Positions 25,082 to 31,222 of a DNA stretch of 40,909 nt are shown piece after piece. The position numbers and the translations under genes were made by a program. Numbering within the stretch: the stretch's first letter is position 1; each line of letters opens with the position of its first letter. This DNA is from a virus. The DNA lies in the IMG/VR virus record IMGVR_UViG_3300030106_001055, positions 1 to 40,909 of that record; one strand, written 5' to 3'. A model generated the notes under the pieces. That model did no database searches and was not told the DNA's origin. It saw nothing but the letters and a program-made list of their open reading frames with translations.

Positions 25082-25818
25082 TGGAAGAAAAAAATTATGC
25101 CGACATGAATTGTTGGGATAAGCTAAGTGCCGTAATTCAAAGTGCAGATAGAATACTTCTGTATGGAGTTGCAGGTACAGGTAAAACATATCAAGCCAAC
25201 AGATTTGGTTTGAGGAAAGGACAAGGTACTTACAACATTACACTAACAGCAGACAGTACGGCTACTGAACTCATGGGGCATTATATTGCTACAAGTGATG
25301 GTGGTTTTCGTTGGAAAGATGGTAATGGTGTAAGAGCATTTAAAGAAGGTGCAAGACTTGTTATCAATGAGATAGACCATGCAGGTGCAGATGTGCAAAC
25401 ATTTCTCCATGCGTTGCTTGATGATAAAGAGTTTGCAGGTTTTAACCTACCTAATGATGAAGCTGAGTATGTAAAACCAATGGATAGTTTCCAAGTTGTT
25501 GCTACAATGAACGGAACTCCTGATGACTTACCTGAGGCTTTAGCTGATAGGTTTCCTGTAAAGCTAAACATTGATACTGTACATCCCGAAGCATTGAGTT
25601 CTTTGGGTAACAGACTTTCATCAATATACCTAGATACAGACAAGAGAAACTTCTCTGTTCGTAAGTGGGTTGAGCTACAAAAACTAATGGACAACGGAGT
25701 GAAAACCGAAGTTGCAGTTGGGTTGTTGTTTCCAAATGATGAGGAACAGTTCGCTGTTCTAAACGCTTTGGGTATACAAACCGACAATGGTTATGTAGAA
25801 GAAACTGATGATGAATAG
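25081..25818 (+). CDS. MoxR/CobS-type AAA+ ATPase
   Basis: A 245-residue AAA+ protein. Walker A GVAGTGKT (29-36), Walker B LVINEID (93-99), sensor 1 VVATMN (139-144) and an arginine finger in ALADRF (R157). The Walker B context and the order fit the AAA_5/MoxR-CobS branch, which usually works with a VWA protein to remodel or insert metals into target proteins. The next gene is a VWA protein, overlapping by 11 bases. The protein is short, with a reduced C-terminal lid. The target is unknown; in a phage, host-protein remodelling or virion assembly are both possible. Confidence 0.85.
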   Translation: MEEKNYADMNCWDKLSAVIQSADRILLYGVAGTGKTYQANRFGLRKGQGTYNITLTADSTATELMGHYIATSDGGFRWKDGNGVRAFKEGARLVINEIDHAGADVQTFLHALLDDKEFAGFNLPNDEAEYVKPMDSFQVVATMNGTPDDLPEALADRFPVKLNIDTVHPEALSSLGNRLSSIYLDTDKRNFSVRKWVELQKLMDNGVKTEVAVGLLFPNDEEQFAVLNALGIQTDNGYVEETDDE

Positions 25819-27562
25819 TTTATTCAAAGTTAGGAAAGATAAAGTAAGTGGATTACCTGTATCATTACCGAACATGTCATTGTTTGGTAATGATGTAAGG
25901 CAACACAAAGTTGTTTATACAGACACTCCACACATATACGAGGACAAGAACGATATCAATATTCCTACATGGCTTACAACAAGTAATGAAATGGATAGGC
26001 AGTTCGTTGTTCAAGCAGGTATATTTGCAAAGATACTGTATCGTGGTATGAAGTTTCTAAGGAAAAATCCAGAGATACTTTACATAGCACAAATGCTAAA
26101 TGGTTACAAGTATGCAATTATCAGAGTTAAGAATACTCTTGAGAAAATGGGTGGTTATACAAGATATAACAAACTCAAAAACAAAGTAGAGAAGTATTCA
26201 ATGGACTATGACTGTTCAGAAAAAGAAGCAGAGGATAAAGTTATTGGTAAAAATGAACTTTACTTCTACAACTTATACAAACAGTTTGGTGGTTGGGGTA
26301 ACAAGATTGGTATTTATCCTGATGTAACAGATGTAGAACTCAAGATATACAGAGCTGTTAGAGAACTCTATCAGCACAAAAGTCTTGAAAAGTTTTATTT
26401 CAAACTGTTGAAAGACCTAGCTTTGTACAACTTGTCATTAGGTAGGTATGACTTAATGGATAGAGCTAAGTTAGAAAACATTGTAAGAAGTTTACTTTCT
26501 TATGACATACCTGTTGATGTAGCTGATGATGATGTTAGATACATACACAATGTAATCGGCAAAGTTAAAGATACTGTACAAGAAACTATGAGATATGTTT
26601 CAAGATACAGTACATATGATTATGTGTATAGATATGACAAAGAGTTAGGACATAGCAGGTCTTATACTAAAAATCTATCATCTAAGCAACTTAGATACAG
26701 ACTAAATAGAACTTACAAGTTCTTAATGGGTACTGCTAGTTGGTGGGGAGAGAGGAACATGAGATATGTTCGTACTACTGTCCTACCTAGTGAGGAGTAC
26801 AAACCTACTGAAAAAGAAGTAGAAGTAAATCCTGATGGGTTAGTTCTACCTCCACAGATTAGTGATGAACTTGCTGACAAGATTATGGAAGATGCTGACA
26901 AAAAGTATGAAAGAAACTTCAAACATTTTGTAGACCATAATACTAACGAAGGTGGTGTTCATGGTATTGCTAAGTTGAATAGGTTTAGTCCTAACAAGAA
27001 AATACATAAAGCCATTAGAGAACTTAGGAAAAGAAACCACGATAGTGGTGTAGTTCCTAAGAACATGCACAGACTTACTACTGATAGAAAAGTATTCCAA
27101 AGTAGAAAGACTGTTGCAGGTGGTAGCATGATGATTGACTGTTCGGGTAGTATGGGCTTTTACTCAGAGGACATTGAGGAAGTTGTTAATCTACTTCCAG
27201 CTAGTTGGATTGCTGGTTATGTCGGTTATGGTAATCAGATTGATGGTTATGATGGTAATATCCATATCATTGCTGACAACGGCAACATGGACACAGATGC
27301 AATAGACAAACTTACTAATTATGGTAACAACTCTATTGACTTTGAAGCGTTGAAATTACTAGCAGAAAAACCTGAGCCAAGAATTTGGGTATCAGACCAA
27401 CAAGTTATTGGTGTAAGTAGTAGTGGTAGCAGAAGTACTCGAACTCTTGCTAAAGACAAGCTAAAAGAAATTGAACGCTTTGTATTGTTGAACAATATAA
27501 TTCCGATTGAGGATATTGAAATGGTTAAACAGGTAGCTAAAGAGCTATCAGTAAAAAGATAG
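25808..27562 (+). CDS. VWA-domain protein (CobT/MoxR partner type)
   Basis: A 584-residue protein. The C-terminal VWA domain has the MIDAS motif DCSGSMG (D444, S446, S448) and a later Asp in RIWVSDQ (D530). The first about 400 residues are Tyr/Lys/Arg-rich and helical, with no named domain. A VWA protein directly after a MoxR-type ATPase is the classical two-component arrangement (RavA-ViaA, CobS-CobT). Two ATG codons stand in tandem at 25808; no strong ribosome site is seen, so translation is probably coupled to the ATPase. A strong terminator follows. Confidence 0.85.
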   Translation: MMNSLFKVRKDKVSGLPVSLPNMSLFGNDVRQHKVVYTDTPHIYEDKNDINIPTWLTTSNEMDRQFVVQAGIFAKILYRGMKFLRKNPEILYIAQMLNGYKYAIIRVKNTLEKMGGYTRYNKLKNKVEKYSMDYDCSEKEAEDKVIGKNELYFYNLYKQFGGWGNKIGIYPDVTDVELKIYRAVRELYQHKSLEKFYFKLLKDLALYNLSLGRYDLMDRAKLENIVRSLLSYDIPVDVADDDVRYIHNVIGKVKDTVQETMRYVSRYSTYDYVYRYDKELGHSRSYTKNLSSKQLRYRLNRTYKFLMGTASWWGERNMRYVRTTVLPSEEYKPTEKEVEVNPDGLVLPPQISDELADKIMEDADKKYERNFKHFVDHNTNEGGVHGIAKLNRFSPNKKIHKAIRELRKRNHDSGVVPKNMHRLTTDRKVFQSRKTVAGGSMMIDCSGSMGFYSEDIEEVVNLLPASWIAGYVGYGNQIDGYDGNIHIIADNGNMDTDAIDKLTNYGNNSIDFEALKLLAEKPEPRIWVSDQQVIGVSSSGSRSTRTLAKDKLKEIERFVLLNNIIPIEDIEMVKQVAKELSVKR

Positions 27563-27593
27563 AGTATAACTCTCAATACTTTATCTGCCGTAT

Positions 27594-27637
27594 AAGTAGA
27601 GGTGTGTTTTATAATTTCCACACCTCTACTTTTTTTT
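27594..27637 (+). terminator. Intrinsic terminator after the MoxR-VWA operon
   Basis: A 13-bp perfect stem, 27594-27606 with 27619-27631, followed by a T-run to 27637. Together with the downstream promoter it isolates the operon. Confidence 0.92.
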
Positions 27638-27647
27638 ATTTTTTTCT

Positions 27648-27665
27648 ATGCATATGCATATGCAT
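27648..27665. repeat. Three tandem ATGCAT units
   Basis: Three exact ATGCAT copies form an 18-base perfect palindrome 17 bases upstream of the next -35 box. A likely operator or bend site. Confidence 0.6.
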
Positions 27666-27682
27666 AATCTTTTTTTATATAC

Positions 27683-27711
27683 TTGCAATTAAATCACAAC
27701 CACATTACACT
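27683..27711 (+). promoter_or_regulatory. Promoter for a leaderless mRNA
   Basis: TTGCAA at 27683-27688, a 17-base spacer and TACACT at 27706-27711. Six bases then lead to the ATG at 27718, so RNA would begin at or next to the start codon. No ribosome site is present, which supports a leaderless message. Confidence 0.65.
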
Positions 27712-27717
27712 TAACGC

Positions 27718-27993
27718 ATGAGTAATACAGACAATATCAAAGAAGTAACCTCTCTTATAGATGAGGCTACTAGAAAAATTAATGGTGGTAATGTCCATTG
27801 GTATGAGAGAATACCTAAAGAGGCTATTCCTTTTATCGAAACATTATCAAAGAGGGTTGCACAAGAAGGCACTAAAGCTAACGCTAGAGTAGTTAGTGAA
27901 ATATTGGAACGAGAATATAATTTTATTGTTTCCCGTAGCCGTGTTCGTTTGTGGTTAGTCGGCTTGGAGAAACAGTATGCCGAAAAATCCTAA
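27718..27993 (+). CDS. Putative helix-turn-helix protein, 91 aa
   Basis: A small basic protein whose C-terminal half (NARVVSEILEREYNFIVSRS followed by RVRLWLVGLEK) looks like a helix-turn-helix. There is no ribosome site; the start fits a leaderless message. It overlaps the phosphoesterase gene by 17 bases. A regulator or DNA-recognition partner of the following enzyme is the simplest reading; a displaced small terminase is an alternative. Confidence 0.65.
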   Translation: MSNTDNIKEVTSLIDEATRKINGGNVHWYERIPKEAIPFIETLSKRVAQEGTKANARVVSEILEREYNFIVSRSRVRLWLVGLEKQYAEKS

Positions 27994-29044
27994 TGAAAAA
28001 GAACTTGCAGAGCTTTTAGCTGAAGCTGAGAGCGATAAAGTAAAAGAATTAAAGAACACTAACGAGAGATTGCTTAAACAAATTGACAAGCTTAAAGACA
28101 AAAAAGCTGATATGATTGAGGCAGTTTATCGTGGTGCTAAAGACGGCATGTCTACTCTCACACTTCCTAAAATATCTAAACCAACAGCATCTAAAAAACG
28201 CACAAAACAAGAGGAGATTTGTGTGCCGTTGCTATCAGATATACAACTTGCGAAGAGAACCCCGGACTACGACAGTTCTGTAGCTGAGGAGAGAGTAATA
28301 AGATATGCACATAAGATTGTAAAGCTTGCAGATATACAAAGGGCTACACATAAAATAAATAAGTGTGCCGTATTATGTCTAGGAGATATAGTCGAAGGAG
28401 AGCTTATATTTCCAGGGCAGTCACATTTAATTGATAGTTCTTTGTATAGGCAAGTAACAGTAGATGGACCTAGAATGATGCACGGCTTCTTGTCAATTTT
28501 ATTAGAAAACTTTCAAGAAGTAGATGTATACTGGGTGATAGGTAATCATGGTGCTCTTGGGGGAAGGTCACGCAGAGATTACAATCCGGAAACGAATGCT
28601 GATAGAATGTTAGGAAAAATCTTACAGACTATGTTCAAGGATGAAAAAAGAATAAAATTTATCATCCCTGAAGGCGTTGATAATCATTGGTACACAGTAG
28701 CTAATTTAGGGGAAGCTGCTAAGTTCTTTTGTTTCCATGGAGATAATATCCGTGGTTCAATGGGCGTTCCGTTTTACGGTTATAACAAGAAGATACTAGG
28801 TTGGAAAGCTCTTGCAGCAAATGGTTTGATGGAAGACTTTACACACGCAGTTGCAGGACATTATCACACACCAACATCACTATATATTAATGATGTTCGT
28901 GTATGGGTAAATGGTTCGACTGAAAGTTACAACAGTTACGCACAAGAACAGTTAGCTAGTATGGGTAGACCATCGCAGTTTTGTTTGTTTGTGAAACCTG
29001 ACAAAGGTGTAACTGCAGAATACTTAGTCAATTTAGAGGAATAG
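27977..29044 (+). CDS. Calcineurin-like metallophosphoesterase
   Basis: A 355-residue protein with an N-terminal Lys/Glu coiled coil (about 1-60), then the phosphoesterase motifs in order: LLSDIQL (D88), CLGDIVEG (D137), VIGNHG (N190, H191), FHGD (H254, D256) and AGHYHTP (H295, H297). Motif I is D-x-Q rather than the usual D-x-H, so one metal ligand is changed. Phage members of this family are thought to act as nucleases or phosphatases in DNA metabolism; the substrate is not visible here. Confidence 0.85.
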   Translation: MPKNPNEKELAELLAEAESDKVKELKNTNERLLKQIDKLKDKKADMIEAVYRGAKDGMSTLTLPKISKPTASKKRTKQEEICVPLLSDIQLAKRTPDYDSSVAEERVIRYAHKIVKLADIQRATHKINKCAVLCLGDIVEGELIFPGQSHLIDSSLYRQVTVDGPRMMHGFLSILLENFQEVDVYWVIGNHGALGGRSRRDYNPETNADRMLGKILQTMFKDEKRIKFIIPEGVDNHWYTVANLGEAAKFFCFHGDNIRGSMGVPFYGYNKKILGWKALAANGLMEDFTHAVAGHYHTPTSLYINDVRVWVNGSTESYNSYAQEQLASMGRPSQFCLFVKPDKGVTAEYLVNLEE

Positions 29045-29047
29045 TAT

Positions 29048-29197
29048 ATGGCAAAAACAATTAATGTCAAAGCTGTTGAGTTCGCAGGAGTAGGTACAAT
29101 ACCTAAACTCTTAATAGAACAAGATGGCAAGTATGAACAAGTGCTTATTAAAGTAGGCATTACTCATATTGACAATGTTAAATTAGAAGAAGAATAA
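29048..29197 (+). CDS. Small unknown protein, 49 aa
   Basis: Reads MAKTINVKAVEFAGVGTIPK, then an acidic end; it looks like a small beta fold. It lies four bases after the phosphoesterase stop with AGAGG eight bases upstream of the ATG, and 20 bases before the next gene. Function unknown. Confidence 0.6.
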   Translation: MAKTINVKAVEFAGVGTIPKLLIEQDGKYEQVLIKVGITHIDNVKLEEE

Positions 29198-29217
29198 AAA
29201 TAGTCAAAGGAGGCGAT

Positions 29218-29979
29218 GTGGCTAAATTTAATTTAAATGAATACGAAATGGTGGAAGATAGGCTTAAGAAGTTTTGGGCTGAAAATCCTAACGGTCGTAT
29301 AGATACAAGTGTTGTACACATTACTGATGATGGTACATGTGTAACAATTAAAGCAGAGGTATTTCCTGATGCAAAGGTAGTGTTACCTGTAGCAACAGGT
29401 ATAGCTCAAGAAACTAAAGGTCAAGGTGGCTTTGCTAATGCTGATGCGTGGATGGAAAACTGTGAAACATCTGCAATCGGACGTGCATTAGGTAATTGGA
29501 AATATCAAGGCTCTAATAAGAAAAGACCTACAGTACAAGAAATGTCAAAGGTTTCCACAACGCCAAAACCACAGGAGAAACCAGTAGTAAAAGGTAAAGA
29601 GTCGGGAACTTCTACTACTGTTTCTCCTGCTCAACAACTTAAGGAAGCTGGTTTTGGTGATAAGGTTTCTAAACACGCTAATGGTAAACCTGCTATGAGT
29701 AATGATGGACTTTTATGTCCTTGCGATAAGCAGTGTGAAGTTAAATATATACCTGATTCAGAAAAGAAATCTGCAAAAAGTCCTGACTTTAGATGTTCAA
29801 TGATGGGTCAGTGTGTAGGTGGAGATACAGTAGATGGTAAAGTATTTGCTAAATCTTGGTGGATGGATAACAAAGCAACACCTGATGGTTGGAAAGACTT
29901 TGCTGCAGTTCAAAATGGTATGACATTACCTAAAGCAAAATCATTAGATGATATTAAACCGGGTGAAGCACCCTTTTAA
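29218..29979 (+). CDS. Putative single-strand annealing/ssDNA-binding protein
   Basis: A 253-residue protein starting at GTG with AAAGGAGG upstream. Residues 79-92 (MENCETSAIGRALG) match the ETSAIGRALA-type motif that I associate with phage recombination proteins of the Sak/Erf-like and related groups. The N-terminal 100 residues form the likely fold, a Ser/Thr/Pro/Lys linker follows (about 105-145), and the C-terminal part has a Cys cluster (CPCDKQC ... RCSMMGQC) that may bind zinc. It is the last gene of the rightward arm. The role in annealing is inferred from the motif. Confidence 0.55.
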   Translation: MAKFNLNEYEMVEDRLKKFWAENPNGRIDTSVVHITDDGTCVTIKAEVFPDAKVVLPVATGIAQETKGQGGFANADAWMENCETSAIGRALGNWKYQGSNKKRPTVQEMSKVSTTPKPQEKPVVKGKESGTSTTVSPAQQLKEAGFGDKVSKHANGKPAMSNDGLLCPCDKQCEVKYIPDSEKKSAKSPDFRCSMMGQCVGGDTVDGKVFAKSWWMDNKATPDGWKDFAAVQNGMTLPKAKSLDDIKPGEAPF

Positions 29980-29986
29980 TTAGACA

Positions 29987-30028
29987 AGCAAGAGCCGTGG
30001 TAGAAAGGATAACACCCACGGCTTTGCT
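29987..30028. terminator. Terminator between convergent arms
   Basis: AGCAA-G-AGCCGTGG (29987-30000) pairs with CCACGGCTTTGCT (30016-30028) with one bulged base. It lies between the last rightward gene and the last leftward gene and can serve both strands, although neither side has a long T-run. Confidence 0.75.
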
Positions 30029-30035
30029 ATTTAAA

Positions 30036-30326
30036 CTACTTACTAATTTGTTTTTTAGCGTATGTTTTCACAACTGCTAGTGCAGCACCACCACCTGCTA
30101 ATGCAGCTAACTGAATTGTTTCAGCTTCTACACCAACTAATGGGGCAACTGTTAATGCACCAATGAACGCTTCAATGAAGGTCCATGCAGTTCTTTCCAA
30201 CATGTCTTTTAAGTCTTCACTCATTTTGTAACTCCATGCATCATTCCAAGGAGTCCACCATAAGTCCTTCTTGAACTTACCCTCTTGGTTTCTTCTTCTA
30301 TTATTCTTTTCGAATAAATCTGACAT
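30036..30326 (-). CDS. Holin, r1t-like
   Basis: A 96-residue protein with a polar, charged N-terminus, then RTAWTFIEAFIGALTVAPLV and a second hydrophobic segment AALAGGGAALAVVKTYAKK. The two-segment plan and the AWTF-x-EAF-x-GAL stretch resemble the phage r1t holin family common in actinobacteriophages. It would form membrane lesions at lysis. The start overlaps the DUF5675 stop as TAATG. It is the last gene of the leftward arm. Confidence 0.7.
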   Translation of the reverse strand: MSDLFEKNNRRRNQEGKFKKDLWWTPWNDAWSYKMSEDLKDMLERTAWTFIEAFIGALTVAPLVGVEAETIQLAALAGGGAALAVVKTYAKKQISK

Positions 30327-30916
30327 TACATTATCACCTTTCCATTGAGCTTGGCTTTGATAGTCAATACATTTCCATTAATTTCTTGAAGCTTTTCATA
30401 CACTGTATTAGCTAATACTGTGTGTTCTTTAGCTTTATTATCAACTTCTTTTTCTAATAACTTGTTAATAGTTGTATATTCAATAGTAACTTTTTTACCT
30501 TGAAGTAATTGACCTGCAACTTTAGCGTACATTTTCTTGTAAGCTACTGTACTGCTTCCTATAAATCCATCTTTAGATATTTCTAAATCTTGTTGAGTTT
30601 CTCCGACAATCAAACAACCTGATGTATGTTCATCAGTATTTCCTGTGTGTATAAGAATATAGGTAAAGTTAGGTACATCTTGTATGTGTAACATTCCATA
30701 GTGTGCGTTCTTATATCTTTCAGAATACTTTGCATGAAATCCACCTGTCTTTCTAAATTCTATATCGTATGTTCCTTCAGGTATGCAAGTTTCATGCATA
30801 ACCTTTACTGCTTGATACTGGTCTTCAAGTGTATAACACTCAAATACCCCATCTATAAATAGCAACCCATTGGTTGCATCTGTTCCGAATTGTGTTCTAA
30901 CAACTGTGAGTTTCAC
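30326..30916 (-). CDS. DUF5675 family protein, probable lysis-module enzyme
   Basis: A 196-residue protein. It matches the DUF5675 pattern: GLLFIDGVFECYTLED near the start, CIPEGTYDIEFRKTGGFHAKY, then VPNFTYILIHTGNTDEHTSGCLIVG. The conserved IHxGN...TxGC segment recalls the catalytic region of L,D-transpeptidase-like folds, and the family is often found beside phage holins. The C-terminal about 50 residues are an added helix. The start is GTG with GGAGG five bases upstream. Cell-wall action is probable but not proven. Confidence 0.75.
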   Translation of the reverse strand: MKLTVVRTQFGTDATNGLLFIDGVFECYTLEDQYQAVKVMHETCIPEGTYDIEFRKTGGFHAKYSERYKNAHYGMLHIQDVPNFTYILIHTGNTDEHTSGCLIVGETQQDLEISKDGFIGSSTVAYKKMYAKVAGQLLQGKKVTIEYTTINKLLEKEVDNKAKEHTVLANTVYEKLQEINGNVLTIKAKLNGKVIM

Positions 30917-30998
30917 CTATACCTCCATACTTACAGTGGCACACGCTTATATGTGTTCCATTCTTATCTATATAAGTGTAGCAGTTACTTTCCGCCAC
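30897..30998 (-). CDS. Possible Cys-rich micro-protein, 33 aa
   Basis: From a GTG start this frame reads VAESNCYTYIDKNGTHISVC then HCKYGGIGETHSC. It fills the gap between the 15-aa gene and DUF5675, overlapping both. The sequence looks like a small metal-binding hairpin (C, CHC, C). The ribosome site is poor, so it may be coupled to, or a frameshift extension of, the preceding Cys-rich peptide. Confidence 0.35.
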   Translation of the reverse strand: MAESNCYTYIDKNGTHISVCHCKYGGIGETHSC

Positions 30999-31032
30999 AG
31001 CATCCACCACCACAACATTCTCCATTTGCCAT
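30985..31032 (-). CDS. Cys/Gly-rich micro-peptide, 15 aa
   Basis: Reads MANGECCGGGCCGGK. Despite its size it has a strong ribosome site (AAGGAG, six bases before the ATG) and starts one base after the stop of the membrane-protein gene. Two CC pairs separated by GGG could bind metal. No family is known to me. Confidence 0.5.
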   Translation of the reverse strand: MANGECCGGGCCGGK

Positions 31033-31033
31033 G

Positions 31034-31222
31034 TTATTCTCCTTTCCTAAATCCTATTGTTAATAACCATACAGCTAATGTAATTACAGTAGCTACACCT
31101 GTCACCTGCTGTGCAGACCCTGTCAATGTCAGCGTTGCAATAATCAAACCAACCAAAGTCCAGCTAAGGTTTAATGTTTCTTTAATTGCTTCAACAAACC
31201 ATTTCCACAGTTTATTTATCAT
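31034..31222 (-). CDS. Small membrane protein with two segments, 62 aa
   Basis: An amphipathic start (MINKLWKWFVEAIKETLNLS), then two hydrophobic segments (TLVGLIIATLTLTG and VATVITLAVWLLTIGF) and a short basic end. This is the usual plan of a small holin or antiholin. It lies in the lysis region and overlaps the secreted Thr/Pro/Glu-rich gene by four bases. It could be the holin, with the 96-residue protein as partner, or the reverse. Confidence 0.65.
   Translation of the reverse strand: MINKLWKWFVEAIKETLNLSWTLVGLIIATLTLTGSAQQVTGVATVITLAVWLLTIGFRKGE

Noticed and set aside
25081-27562. Cobaltochelatase CobS-CobT (cobalamin synthesis) assignment
   Set aside because: The pair has the same domain types, but no other cobalamin gene is present and the VWA protein's N-terminal part is unlike what I know of CobT; MoxR-VWA is the safer name.
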